A stretch of DNA of 32,743 nucleotides from an uncultured Oscillochloris sp. (GCA_903877945.1 CAIRFY010000042.1:1-32743), one strand, 5' to 3'. Shown: positions 1 to 9,380, numbered from the stretch's first letter. Program-made: numbers and translations. The notes: generated from the letters alone by a model not told the origin.

Positions 1-118
1 CCCAGCCCCCTCTCCCTGAGCGGGAGAGGGGGAGTCGGAGGCATCCTGCTGCGGAATCTCCCCTCTCCCCGTGAGGGAGAGGGGCAGGGGGTGAGGGCTG
101 AGCGGCAGCAGACTCCTT
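1..118. repeat. Family A dispersed GC-rich double-hairpin repeat, copy A1 (truncated by window edge)
   Basis: ccctctccctgagcgggagaggg and cccctctccccgtgagggagagggg hairpins; right end gtgagggctgagcggcagcagactcctt is the reverse complement of the left end of copy A3 (~10845). Confidence 0.85.
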
Positions 119-136
119 ACTTGAAAAGTATTGCTA

Positions 137-538
137 CTAGAAGGGCACCTCCTCCTCGGCAACCTCCGTCGGGGCGTCAACCTGCTCGGGGCGTGGGTCG
201 AGGAACATCACCTCCTGGGCGCGCACGAAGGTGCGGTAGCGGGTCTGGCCGCTCTCTTTATCGACCCAACTGTCATTGCGCAGGTTGCCGACCACCCGGA
301 CGCGGCGGCCCTTGTGCAGATAGGTGTTGCACAGCTCGGCGAGGTGCTCCCAGGTCTCAATGTGGGTCCAGTCGGTTTCGTAGAGCCGGGCACCCTGCTC
401 ATCCTGGCCGGCCGAGCGTTTGGTGGCCAGGTTAAAGCGGCACAGCGCCTTGCCGCTCGACAGAAAACGCATCTCCGGGTCGGCTCCCAGGCGGCCGATC
501 AGCTCGACTTGGTTCAGAGTTCCCTTGATTGCGTTCAC
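137..538 (-). CDS. ssb: Single-stranded DNA-binding protein (OB fold)
   Basis: VNAIKGTLNQVELIGRLGADPEMRFLSSGKALCRFNLAT...; acidic tail ending EEEVPF; GTG start at 538 preceded by AGGAGG (545-550). The longer ORF to 595 is less likely. Confidence 0.9.
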   Translation of the reverse strand: MNAIKGTLNQVELIGRLGADPEMRFLSSGKALCRFNLATKRSAGQDEQGARLYETDWTHIETWEHLAELCNTYLHKGRRVRVVGNLRNDSWVDKESGQTRYRTFVRAQEVMFLDPRPEQVDAPTEVAEEEVPF

Positions 539-645
539 GGCGATCCTCCTGTAGATGGGCCGAGCGTCTCCGTCGGCTCGCGTAGGCCAACACATCTGTC
601 GGCGTCGCTATCTGTACCGGGTAGGGGCGCGGGAAGGTTACGCCT

Positions 646-674
646 TTGCGCCGAGCTTTGCGGGGACGTATAAT
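646..674 (+). promoter_or_regulatory. Sigma70-like promoter upstream of GAF hybrid kinase
   Basis: TTGCGC (646-651), 17-nt spacer, consensus TATAAT (669-674), 36 nt before the ATG at 711. Confidence 0.5.
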
Positions 675-710
675 GGCCTGATGTGATGTTTCACCATAGG
701 CGATCTAGCT

Positions 711-3392
711 ATGCAACCAACTACGATGGAAGCCCTGCTTGATCTGAGCCGTCTCGTCTGTGCATCTCTTGACCTGAATGAGGTGCTTGACCGGGTGATC
801 GCGGCTGTTGCAGACCTGAGTGGGGCCGAAGAAATCTCGATAATGCTGCTTGATGATCGCAGCGATCACCTGATCATCGTTGCGTCGCAGGGGATTGACC
901 GGCAGATCTGTGAGCGTCTGCGTCTGCGGGTTGGCGATGGGATCGCTGGCTGGGCGGTGCTACACGGCCAGTCGGTTCATGTGGTGAATCCGGCCAGAGA
1001 CCCGCGCTACACACAGCTCATGCCTGATGCGCAACAGGTGCTCTTTTCGCTGCCGCTGCGGGTTCACGACCGCACGCTCGGCGCGCTGAACCTGTCTCGG
1101 CGCTTCAGCTCTGAGCCGTTTAGCCCCGATGTGATACAGGGGGTCGAGATTTTTGCTGGCCACGCCGCAATCGCGATTGCAAACGCAAACGCGACCTCAG
1201 CTCTGCGCTATGCCGCCGCCCGTGAGCAGCGCTCACGGGATCTGACGACGGCCCTCAGCCAGTTGGCCAACATCTGTAACGCCATAATTGACCAGGATCG
1301 GGTGCTTGACTTCATCCTTGAGCAACTGGCCCGCTTTGTGGCCTACGACTCGGCAGGGGTCTTTCTTTTTCACGATGTTCAGTACGCCCGACTGGTGGCT
1401 GGGCGCGGTTATCACCACGAGAACGGCCAGGTTATTGTGTTCATGTCCGGGCCGGGTTCGCCCGCCTGGGTTGTTGAGCATAACCATCAGACCGTCTACA
1501 TCCCCGATGTCCAGCAAATTGCCGACTGGCAAAGCGTGTCCAACAGCGGGATCATCCGGGCCTGGATTGGCGTACCCCTGCTGGTCAACGAGGACACGAT
1601 TGGCGTGATGACCATCGACAAATGGACTCCCGACGCCTTCGACACCGCTGATGTGCAGGTGGCCCAGATGTTTGGCGACCACATGGCGGTTGCGATCAAT
1701 AACGCCCGGCTGCTACGTGAGGCAAAGACGAGATCGAGCCAACTCCATGTGATCCATCAGTTGAGTGAGCAACTAAACGCGATCAGCGATGTGCAGACTC
1801 TGCTCGATAAGGTGGCGGGCCTCTTACATCGCTCCTTTGGCTATTACCAGGTGGGGATCGCACTGATAGAGGGCGATTATCTGGTGCTGAGGGCGGCGCG
1901 GGGGATTGTGAACGATGTCGCCGAGTTTGGCGCATTTAAGAGCATCAGCATGCTGCGCGGGTTGACGGGTTGGGTGGCCCGTCACGGCGAGACGTTGCTG
2001 GTGCATGATGTGTCCAAGGATCCGCGCTACGTTGCGGTGGATCGCCTGAGCGACACGCGCTCGGAGCTGATTGTGGCGATCCGGCAAGGCCAGACGATCT
2101 TAGGCGTCATCGACATTGAGGGTAATATCAGCGGAAGCTTTAATCAGAGCGATGTCTACCTAGCCGAGTCGCTGGCCGGGCAGGTGGCGGTGGCGCTGGC
2201 GAATATCTTGCGCTACGAGGAACTGCGCAGCACTCAGGAGCAGTTACTGCGCGGCGAGCGGCTGCGCGCTCTGGGCGAACTGGCCAGCGGGATCGCCCAC
2301 GATTTCAACAACCTGCTGGCGAGCATCCTCGGTCACTCCCAGTTGCTGATCGGTGAGACGCGGGATCTAGTGATGATCGAGGGGCTGGGGATCATCGAGC
2401 AGGCTGCCCACGATGGCGCGGCCGCCGTGCGCCGCCTCCAGAACTTCGCCCAGACAAACCGTTCGCTGCCGACCGAGGAAGTGCTGATCGATAAGATTAT
2501 TGTTGAAAGTCTGGCGATCACCCGCCCGCGCTGGCGTGATAGCTTGCAGAGCCAGGGGTTCCATCTGCAGATCATCCAGTCGCTTGGCGGCCTGCCCCTC
2601 ATGGTGGGCGACGGCCCGGCCCTGCGGGACATGGTGACGAATCTGATTCTGAATGCCCTGGATGCGATGCCGGGTGGCGGCGAACTGCACCTGCGCACGG
2701 CGCTGCTAAACGATGACGAACCCACGGCGCTGATTGAGGTGTCCGATACGGGCGTGGGTATGAGCGCCGAGGTGCGGCAGCGCATCTTCGACCCTTTCTT
2801 TTCAACCAAGGGATCCAGTGGCACCGGAATGGGTCTCGCTATGGCCTACGGCATTGTGCAGCGCCACCAGGGCAGTATCAGTGCGGAGAGCGTGCCGGGA
2901 CACGGGAGCACCTTCCAGGTTCGGCTGCCGGTGCGCAATATGGTTCCGCGCACGTTCACACCGCCGATACCGGAGGTGTCCACGCCAGTCCACTCGATAC
3001 GCATTATGGTGGTGGAGGACGACGAAGCGGTGCGCCGGGTGCTGGTGCAGATTCTGCGTCGGGCTGGCCACGATGTGGTTGATGTTGCCTCGGGCCACAG
3101 CGCGATTGAGGTGTTGGCGGTTGATCGATTTGATATGCTCTGCACCGACCTTGGCATGCCGGAAATGTCGGGGTGGGATCTGATCGCCCATACTCGCGCC
3201 ACGTACCCCCGGATGATGACGATTCTGATCACCGGCTGGGGTGAGCAGATCGATGCCGCCGAGGCTCATCTGCGCGGGGTGGATGCAATTGTCGCGAAGC
3301 CCTTTGACGCCACACGCCTGCGTCAGTTGATCGCCGATCTTCAGCGCGGCAAGAACAATGTCCAGCATGTGCTGACGTCGATGGTGGGCTGA
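711..3392 (+). CDS. Hybrid histidine kinase with multiple GAF domains, HisKA/HATPase and C-terminal receiver
   Basis: GAF-like repeats; RLRALGELASGIAHDFNNLLASILGHSQLL H-box; DTGVGMS / GTGMGLAMAYGIV ATPase motifs; REC domain VVEDDEAVRR...TDLGMPEMSG...AKPF. Confidence 0.92.
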   Translation: MQPTTMEALLDLSRLVCASLDLNEVLDRVIAAVADLSGAEEISIMLLDDRSDHLIIVASQGIDRQICERLRLRVGDGIAGWAVLHGQSVHVVNPARDPRYTQLMPDAQQVLFSLPLRVHDRTLGALNLSRRFSSEPFSPDVIQGVEIFAGHAAIAIANANATSALRYAAAREQRSRDLTTALSQLANICNAIIDQDRVLDFILEQLARFVAYDSAGVFLFHDVQYARLVAGRGYHHENGQVIVFMSGPGSPAWVVEHNHQTVYIPDVQQIADWQSVSNSGIIRAWIGVPLLVNEDTIGVMTIDKWTPDAFDTADVQVAQMFGDHMAVAINNARLLREAKTRSSQLHVIHQLSEQLNAISDVQTLLDKVAGLLHRSFGYYQVGIALIEGDYLVLRAARGIVNDVAEFGAFKSISMLRGLTGWVARHGETLLVHDVSKDPRYVAVDRLSDTRSELIVAIRQGQTILGVIDIEGNISGSFNQSDVYLAESLAGQVAVALANILRYEELRSTQEQLLRGERLRALGELASGIAHDFNNLLASILGHSQLLIGETRDLVMIEGLGIIEQAAHDGAAAVRRLQNFAQTNRSLPTEEVLIDKIIVESLAITRPRWRDSLQSQGFHLQIIQSLGGLPLMVGDGPALRDMVTNLILNALDAMPGGGELHLRTALLNDDEPTALIEVSDTGVGMSAEVRQRIFDPFFSTKGSSGTGMGLAMAYGIVQRHQGSISAESVPGHGSTFQVRLPVRNMVPRTFTPPIPEVSTPVHSIRIMVVEDDEAVRRVLVQILRRAGHDVVDVASGHSAIEVLAVDRFDMLCTDLGMPEMSGWDLIAHTRATYPRMMTILITGWGEQIDAAEAHLRGVDAIVAKPFDATRLRQLIADLQRGKNNVQHVLTSMVG

Positions 3393-3940
3393 TGAAGGTA
3401 CTGCGGCGACGTGTGATGTGGCAGTCAGTCGGCGTCCAGTTGGTGCGGTTGGCCTCGCTGCTGCTTGTCATCGGGCTCCTTGCGCTGGGCCTTGCCGTCG
3501 CTGTGATCGCCATCCAAGTTCAGCACGACGAGACGCGCAACGTGGATCTGCTGCTGGTGATGGCACCAGATCTGCCGTCCGCCGCCCTGATCGACCATAG
3601 TTTCGACCTCTACCACCGGGGTTACGCGGTGCATCTGGCTCTGGTTGGGCCGGGGCGCGGGCGGGCCAAGGCCGATCTGCTCACCCGTGGGGTGCCGGAG
3701 TCGGCCCTCGTGGTCGCCGCCGAGGGTGAGTCGCTGTTCACGGCTCTGGCTGTTGCTCGTGGCGACGCGCAGAGCCTGCTGGTGGTGAGCGATCCTGCCG
3801 ACCAACTGCTGAGCCTGAAGGTTGCGCAGGATCAGGGTCTCCAGGCGTATGGATCACCGACGCCGTCAGCGTCGTTGGATCTCCTCGATGTGCTGCGTGC
3901 CGCGCTTGACTACTGGCGCTATGTTCTTTTGCAGGTGTGA
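3392..3940 (+). CDS. YdcF/DUF218-like (ElyC/SanA-type) membrane-anchored protein
   Basis: N-terminal TM segment, then VDLLLVMAPDLPSAALIDHSFDLYHRGYAVHLALVGPG...GVPESALVVAAEGES; stop/start overlap TGATG with the upstream kinase. Confidence 0.65.
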   Translation: MKVLRRRVMWQSVGVQLVRLASLLLVIGLLALGLAVAVIAIQVQHDETRNVDLLLVMAPDLPSAALIDHSFDLYHRGYAVHLALVGPGRGRAKADLLTRGVPESALVVAAEGESLFTALAVARGDAQSLLVVSDPADQLLSLKVAQDQGLQAYGSPTPSASLDLLDVLRAALDYWRYVLLQV

Positions 3941-3949
3941 TCCTCACAC

Positions 3950-4093
3950 CAATACCTTTCAGCCCTCACCCCCCAGCCCCCTCTCCCTGAGCGGGAGAGG
4001 GGGAGTCGGACGCATCCTGATACGGAATCTCCCCTCTCCCCGTGAGGGTGAGGGGCAAGATCGATGCAGGATCGGCTTATGTGAAAGGTATTG
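3950..4093. repeat. Family A repeat, copy A2, with 12-bp perfect terminal inverted repeats
   Basis: caatacctttca (3950-3961) / tgaaaggtattg (4082-4093) bounding the GC-rich double-hairpin core. Confidence 0.8.
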
Positions 4094-4107
4094 TTTTTAG
4101 GAGTCCC

Positions 4108-4929
4108 TTGAGCATCTACGAGTCTTACGCCCCGATTTATGACGCCATCGGCCAGGGCGCGTTTGCGGAGAACCTGACGGTGCATATTCTGGGATCGCTG
4201 CCCGCACCGCCGCGCCGTGCGCTGGATCTGGCGTGCGGCACGGGGGCGGCGGCCTTGGCTCTGGCTGCGACCGGGGCGCAGGTGGTGGGCGTGGATCGTT
4301 CGTCGGCGATGCTGCGGATCGCCCGTGCCCGCGCCCGTGATCGCGGCCTATCGGTGCGCTGGGTGGCCGCTGATATGCGCAGCCTGGGCCAGCGCACAGC
4401 GGCGCGTGGTGCGCTTCGCCCGGCCTCCTTCGACCTAATCACCTGCCTGTACGATAGCCTCAACTACCTTGCCGACCCGCACGATCTGGCGACGGTCTGC
4501 GCGGGCGTGGCTCGCCTGTTGCGCCCCGGCGGTCGGTTTGTGTTCGATCTAAACACGGTTTATGAGTTCGAAATGTGGGACGAAACCGACCAGGTTGTTT
4601 GTGACTCGCCCGACATGTTGGTCTACAACCAACTGAGCTACGACGCCGAGCAGCGCATCGCCAAGGGGCGGATCGTCTGGTTTGTGCGCGAGATCGACCA
4701 CTGGTGGCGCGGCGAGGAGATCCACGAGGAGCGCTGGTGGAGCGATGACGAGGTGGTGTCGGCCCTGGGCGCGGCGGGGCTACGGGTGGCGGCGCGGCGC
4801 ACGCCGACGTGGGAGCCAGCGCCCGCCGAGGCGCCCAGGGTAGTGTACGAGGCGTGTGCGCTAACCCTCGCGGAAGATCCGCTCGATGGCCGCCCGGCTG
4901 AGGGCGCGGTAGATATTGCGCAGAGCTAG
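4108..4929 (+). CDS. Class I SAM-dependent methyltransferase
   Basis: MSIYESYAPIYDAIGQ...ALDLACGTGAAALALAATGAQVVGVDRSSAMLRIAR...FDLITCLYDSLNYL; TTG start at 4108 with AGGAG at 4099-4103. The ORF call starting at 4042 begins inside the repeat. Confidence 0.85.
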   Translation: MSIYESYAPIYDAIGQGAFAENLTVHILGSLPAPPRRALDLACGTGAAALALAATGAQVVGVDRSSAMLRIARARARDRGLSVRWVAADMRSLGQRTAARGALRPASFDLITCLYDSLNYLADPHDLATVCAGVARLLRPGGRFVFDLNTVYEFEMWDETDQVVCDSPDMLVYNQLSYDAEQRIAKGRIVWFVREIDHWWRGEEIHEERWWSDDEVVSALGAAGLRVAARRTPTWEPAPAEAPRVVYEACALTLAEDPLDGRPAEGAVDIAQS

Positions 4930-5721
4930 TTCGCTCTCGCCGGGGGGCGGGCCGTAGCGACGTAGCAAGGCCGTCTCCACCTCGGGGGCGACGATATGCG
5001 ATGTCAACTCGGCCAGTTCGGGGCCAGGCTCGTCGAAGGAGCCGAGTTGGTCGGCCAGGGCGGGCACCACCTCGACCGGCGCTACCGTCACGCTGACCGG
5101 ATCGGTCGCCTCGGCCCGGCGGGCGCGTAGGGCGGCGATAATCTGATCCTTGCTGCGCCCGCGCAGTTCGAAGATCAGGAAGGGATCCTCGTCGAAGCGT
5201 TCGCCGAGCAGGAAGTAGACGGCGGCGATGTGTTTGCAAGGGTTGGCGAAGTCTGGGCACGAGCAGGTGGTTGCCAAGTCACCAGAGTGCGCCGGGAACA
5301 GGTCAACGTCCGCCGCCGCAAACGCCTGCTCGATCTCCTGGGGCATCTCGCCGGCCAGGAGCTTGGCGGCGAAGATCGCCTGCTCGGACATCGCATCGGT
5401 GGCCTGCTCCCACTGCGCCTTTGAGAGCGGGATGATCGAGATCGTCACCTTGTAGGGTGTGCGCTGCGAACCCTGCACACGCGCAGCTACCTGGCCGGAT
5501 GCGATATCGATATTCAGCACAGACCCGTTGCGGGCGTAGCTGCGGCCACGGGTGAGCCGACTGCCGAAGCCGAATCCCTCCAGCACGCTGATCCAGCGTT
5601 TGGCCCACCACGACTCGCCGAAGTCGCCGCGCTGGCTCTTGGCCTTGATCCCGTCGGCGGGGATGCGCGGGCGGCGCTCCGGCCAACTCTCGTTATATCT
5701 GCTGCCTTTATGGCGGGGCAT
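4861..5721 (-). CDS. SWIM zinc-finger family protein
   Basis: SWIM motif TTCSCPDFANPCKHIAAVYFLLGERFDEDPF; N-term MPRHKGSRYNESWPERRPRIPADGIKAKSQRGDFGESWWAKRWI typical of SWIM proteins that partner SNF2 helicases; ATG at 5721 preceded by GAGGAG. Confidence 0.88.
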   Translation of the reverse strand: MPRHKGSRYNESWPERRPRIPADGIKAKSQRGDFGESWWAKRWISVLEGFGFGSRLTRGRSYARNGSVLNIDIASGQVAARVQGSQRTPYKVTISIIPLSKAQWEQATDAMSEQAIFAAKLLAGEMPQEIEQAFAAADVDLFPAHSGDLATTCSCPDFANPCKHIAAVYFLLGERFDEDPFLIFELRGRSKDQIIAALRARRAEATDPVSVTVAPVEVVPALADQLGSFDEPGPELAELTSHIVAPEVETALLRRYGPPPGESELALRNIYRALSRAAIERIFREG

Positions 5722-5732
5722 GGCGAATCTCC

Positions 5733-7067
5733 TCAATCCTCATCGTGGGAATCAAACAAAGGCAATGCCAGGATCGACGATTCCTCGGCCACGTAGCGGA
5801 CTGGCTTATTGAGCTTGCGTACGTGGCCAAGATCAAGGGCACGACGTAACCAGATCTGGGTTTGTTTGATCTCTAGCTGAAAAAGTTCTGCTACCTCCCG
5901 TTCCGTGTGCGCAGCCGCCAGCGCACGTTTGATGTGCGGCCACACGATGGGAAACAGATCAGTGGGATCATCTCTGTCTGCGGTCAGCACGGGTTCCACT
6001 GTTTCAGGATTGGGCCGCGCAGGGGCTGATTCCGCTGGTGCCGGGACAATCATATCTGTCACGACAGCAGCTACCGGCTGTGTAGGTGAGTCAAAGGGAA
6101 GCGGAGTAGCCGATGCCAGATCACGACCATTCAGCCAGGAATCCAGACTAACAGTGTGGGTCAAGACGGTGCGATCAACGGCATTGCCACCCTTCTCGAT
6201 CAGGCGCTGGTTTCCAGAATGCGGATCGGCGCTACGAACGAAGAGCGGCACCCATGACCGGCGCAGATTCTCGATTGCGCCTTCCCAGGTACCGCCTTTT
6301 GCAAGGCTGGCGCTCACAACTAGGGCAAAATCACTTAGAGCGTAGATCGCCTTGTTCCGATTCATCGCATTGCCGGTATTAAAGCCAGCTTCCGGGTCGT
6401 AGGGTGAGACCAGCACCATCCGCCCCGCCCGCAACGCTGGGCGATACTTTCCCGCTACGGCTGCGCGAGCCAGACTATCGGCTAATACGCCCAGCACTAT
6501 TCCTTCGCAGTCGAGGGCGGATTGCATGGCTTCGCTGTCTACGCCACGCGCACCGCCAGAGACCACCGCCACCCCCTGACGGGCGCAGGCGAGGGAGACG
6601 GCGCGGGTAAAGTCGAGAGCTTCCTCGTCGGCATCCCGTGAGCCAACAATGGCGAGGCCACCGCTGTCCAAAAGGGATCGTTCACCGACACCATAAAGGA
6701 TCGGTGGAGAGTAACGACCGAGGCGTGTACGCAACCGTTGCGGATAGCGCGGGTCGCTGCGACCCACCACCCAGAGTCCCTTATGTGTCCAGTTCTCAAC
6801 CGCCAGCGCCAGCGCCGTCCCTCGGGCGACAAGACTCACAACTCGTTCGCCCAACGGCAATTCGGTACCAGCCGTCTGAACCCGCGTGATTCCCTCAGGT
6901 TCCAGCAGATTGGCCGGGCGTAAATCCTGCTGCTGAAGCCACTGGGCAACCTGATTATACTCACCCAAGGTAAGCGGAGACTCGCTGGCCCGTGGTCGGC
7001 CCAGGCTGCCACAGAGCAACAGAATTGCTTGCGTATCTGGATGAAGGATATGGCTGGTGACACTCAT
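5733..7067 (-). CDS. DprA/Smf-like DNA-processing protein with C-terminal winged-helix-like region
   Basis: PPILYGVGERSLLDSGGLAIVGSRDADEEALDFTRAVSLACARQGVAVVSGGARGVDSEAMQSAL...LVVSASLAKGGTWEGAIENL Rossmann-like DprA core; RBS GAGGTG before ATG. Confidence 0.85.
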   Translation of the reverse strand: MSVTSHILHPDTQAILLLCGSLGRPRASESPLTLGEYNQVAQWLQQQDLRPANLLEPEGITRVQTAGTELPLGERVVSLVARGTALALAVENWTHKGLWVVGRSDPRYPQRLRTRLGRYSPPILYGVGERSLLDSGGLAIVGSRDADEEALDFTRAVSLACARQGVAVVSGGARGVDSEAMQSALDCEGIVLGVLADSLARAAVAGKYRPALRAGRMVLVSPYDPEAGFNTGNAMNRNKAIYALSDFALVVSASLAKGGTWEGAIENLRRSWVPLFVRSADPHSGNQRLIEKGGNAVDRTVLTHTVSLDSWLNGRDLASATPLPFDSPTQPVAAVVTDMIVPAPAESAPARPNPETVEPVLTADRDDPTDLFPIVWPHIKRALAAAHTEREVAELFQLEIKQTQIWLRRALDLGHVRKLNKPVRYVAEESSILALPLFDSHDED

Positions 7068-7103
7068 GATCGCTCACCTCTTGACTGACGGCCAGGGTAC
7101 GGG

Positions 7104-9197
7104 CTACGACAGCACCTGCGCCAATGCCACCGGGAAGACCGGCCCGCTTCCTGCTGCACGCAGCAACGCTGCGATGATCGTGAACGTCCATTGCGAGTCC
7201 ACCATATCGTCTACCAGCAACACCGGCCCGGCCATACGTGGCCAAGGGTCAACCACAAACGCTCCCGCCAGATTACGCGCCTGTTGTGCGCTATTCTGCA
7301 TTGTTTTCTGCGGTGCGGTCGCACGAACGCGGCGAACAACCGGGACAAAAGGGATGCGAAGCGTATCAGCAAGGCGCTGCGCAACATCTCTGACGAGGCC
7401 AGGGTGGTTGCCCGATGGAACACAGGTGATCCACGTCGGAGTTGGAGTCGGTTGCCAGCGGACACGGATAAGATCAGTCATGGCCTGGACAAGGGCATCG
7501 TCAAAGTGACCATCCACCTGCTTGCCGCGCTTGACCAACGTGCCCCAGCCGGCATCGCCCCAAAGACAAAGCGCACGCCCCTCTTCGGCCTGTAGGTTGA
7601 GGCTAATCCTTCCACGCCAGCCGTGCGCCGTAACCAGGGTATCACTTGGCCATAGCTTGCGTGGCTCGATCACCTGATCAAGTCGGCGCAGAAACCCGGC
7701 AGCCTGGATTGCCAACTCGTCCGCGTAGGACTCCGAAATCAGCGGGTGACCGACACAAACGGCACAACGCCCACAAGGCTGATCTGTGGGATCATCAAGT
7801 TCATGGCTCAGAAATCGCATCAGGCACTCACGGCTATGCAGATAATCCCGCATACGATCCTGCTCAACGCGGCGCAGCCGGGTCAGTTGCTCAACCTTGG
7901 CCTGGTTCGGCACGTAGTCTATCGGATTCGCAAACCAGCAGGTTCCACGTTTACTCACCGGCGATGGCGTTTCCACCAGCAGCAGCTTCAACACCTTCTC
8001 GATCTGCGAGTGTCTGATATTCAGTTTGCTTTCGAGTTGCGGGATGGTCAGCCCGTTTTCGGCAGCATCCAGCAGCGCAAGCACATCAGCAACATGGGCG
8101 GCAGGTGGAAAGGCCGTGCGGATGAAATAGTCGGAGATCTCGTCGTCCTCATCGCCACTGAGCATAATTCCATAGGCGCGCTCGATGGCTCGCCCAGCCC
8201 GCCCAACCTGCTGGTAGTAGTGGATAACTGAGCCAGGTCGCTGGAAATGAATAACAAACCCGAGATCTGGCTTGTCAAACCCCATACCGAGGGCCGAGGT
8301 GGCAACCAATGCCTTGATCTGATTTTGAAGGAGGCGCTGTTCCAGATCCTCGCGCAGTTCGTTGGCGACATCACCATAATAGGCGGCGACGGCAATACCT
8401 TGCGTTTGCAGCCAGTCGGCGACCCGCTGGGCATCGCGAACGGTGAGGGTGTAAATGATGCCACTGCCAGGCAATTGTGGCACATGTTCCGCAAGCCACG
8501 CCAAACGGGCTGCCTGATCAGGCAGATGGATATTCTGAAGGGCAAGGCTATCGCGCACGAGCGAACCACGCAGCACTTCAACACCAACTCCAAGCTGGGA
8601 GACAATATCGTTGACCACGCGGTCATTAGCCGTGGCCGTTGTGGTGAGGACAGGAATGTTGGCGGGTAGAGCTTGCAGCACACGCACGATCCGGCGATAG
8701 TCGGGACGAAAATCGTGACCCCAATCCGAAATACAGTGGGCTTCATCGACAACGAGGAGGCCGATCCGACCTGCCATCGGCATCAGGTACGTATCGCGGA
8801 ATGTGTCATTGGCCAGTCGCTCAGGCGAGATTAGCAGGATGTCAATCTGATTAGCCAGGAGCCGACCACGTATCGTATTCCATTCTTCCGTGTTGCTGGA
8901 ATTGACCGTCTCGGCGCGCACTCCAATGCGCTTAGCTGCGAGAATCTGGTTACGCATGAGGGCCAGCAGCGGCGAGATCAGCAAGGTCGGCCCGGCACCT
9001 TGGTCACGCAATAGGCGGGTCGCCAGAAAATAGACCAGACTCTTGCCCCAGCCGGTGCGCTGCACAACCAGCAACCGGACGCGTTGGGCAACTAATTGCT
9101 CAATGGCCTGCCACTGGCCTGAGTGGAATGTCGCCGTTGGGTCGTCTAGTGCCTGGCGCAGTAACGTCAATGCGTGATCGTAGGTGGAATGACTCAC
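7104..9197 (-). CDS. RecQ-family ATP-dependent DNA helicase with C-terminal phosphoribosyltransferase-like domain
   Basis: Walker A QRTGWGKS; DEAHCISDWGHDFRPDYRRI; VGRAGRA; Zn-binding CGRCAVC; C-terminal PRPP-loop-like GPVLLVDDMVDSQWTFTIIAALLRAAG; GTG start at 9197 with AAGGGGTG upstream. Confidence 0.88.
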   Translation of the reverse strand: MSHSTYDHALTLLRQALDDPTATFHSGQWQAIEQLVAQRVRLLVVQRTGWGKSLVYFLATRLLRDQGAGPTLLISPLLALMRNQILAAKRIGVRAETVNSSNTEEWNTIRGRLLANQIDILLISPERLANDTFRDTYLMPMAGRIGLLVVDEAHCISDWGHDFRPDYRRIVRVLQALPANIPVLTTTATANDRVVNDIVSQLGVGVEVLRGSLVRDSLALQNIHLPDQAARLAWLAEHVPQLPGSGIIYTLTVRDAQRVADWLQTQGIAVAAYYGDVANELREDLEQRLLQNQIKALVATSALGMGFDKPDLGFVIHFQRPGSVIHYYQQVGRAGRAIERAYGIMLSGDEDDEISDYFIRTAFPPAAHVADVLALLDAAENGLTIPQLESKLNIRHSQIEKVLKLLLVETPSPVSKRGTCWFANPIDYVPNQAKVEQLTRLRRVEQDRMRDYLHSRECLMRFLSHELDDPTDQPCGRCAVCVGHPLISESYADELAIQAAGFLRRLDQVIEPRKLWPSDTLVTAHGWRGRISLNLQAEEGRALCLWGDAGWGTLVKRGKQVDGHFDDALVQAMTDLIRVRWQPTPTPTWITCVPSGNHPGLVRDVAQRLADTLRIPFVPVVRRVRATAPQKTMQNSAQQARNLAGAFVVDPWPRMAGPVLLVDDMVDSQWTFTIIAALLRAAGSGPVFPVALAQVLS

Positions 9198-9265
9198 GAA
9201 TAACACCCCTTCACGTGCGAAACTTTGGGATGAAAGGCAATACCGCATAAGTCACGCTGTCATAG

Positions 9266-9340
9266 TGTCACGCTGAGCGAAGCGAAGCGTCCCGGCGGGC
9301 AATACGGACGCCGGGACGTTTCGCTTCGCTCAGCGTGACA
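9266..9340. repeat. Large palindrome (family B), 32-bp arms with one mismatch and 11-nt spacer
   Basis: tgtcacgctgagcgaagcgaagcgtcccggcg (9266-9297) vs reverse complement of cgccgggacgtttcgcttcgctcagcgtgaca (9309-9340). Confidence 0.9.
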
Positions 9341-9380
9341 GCGTTACTTAATGCTCTATTGCGATGAAAGGTTTCATCCC

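Noticed and set aside
4460-5260. 266-aa minus-strand ORF rich in R/P/G
   Set aside because: Overlaps the well-supported methyltransferase and SWIM genes; compositionally biased shadow ORF.
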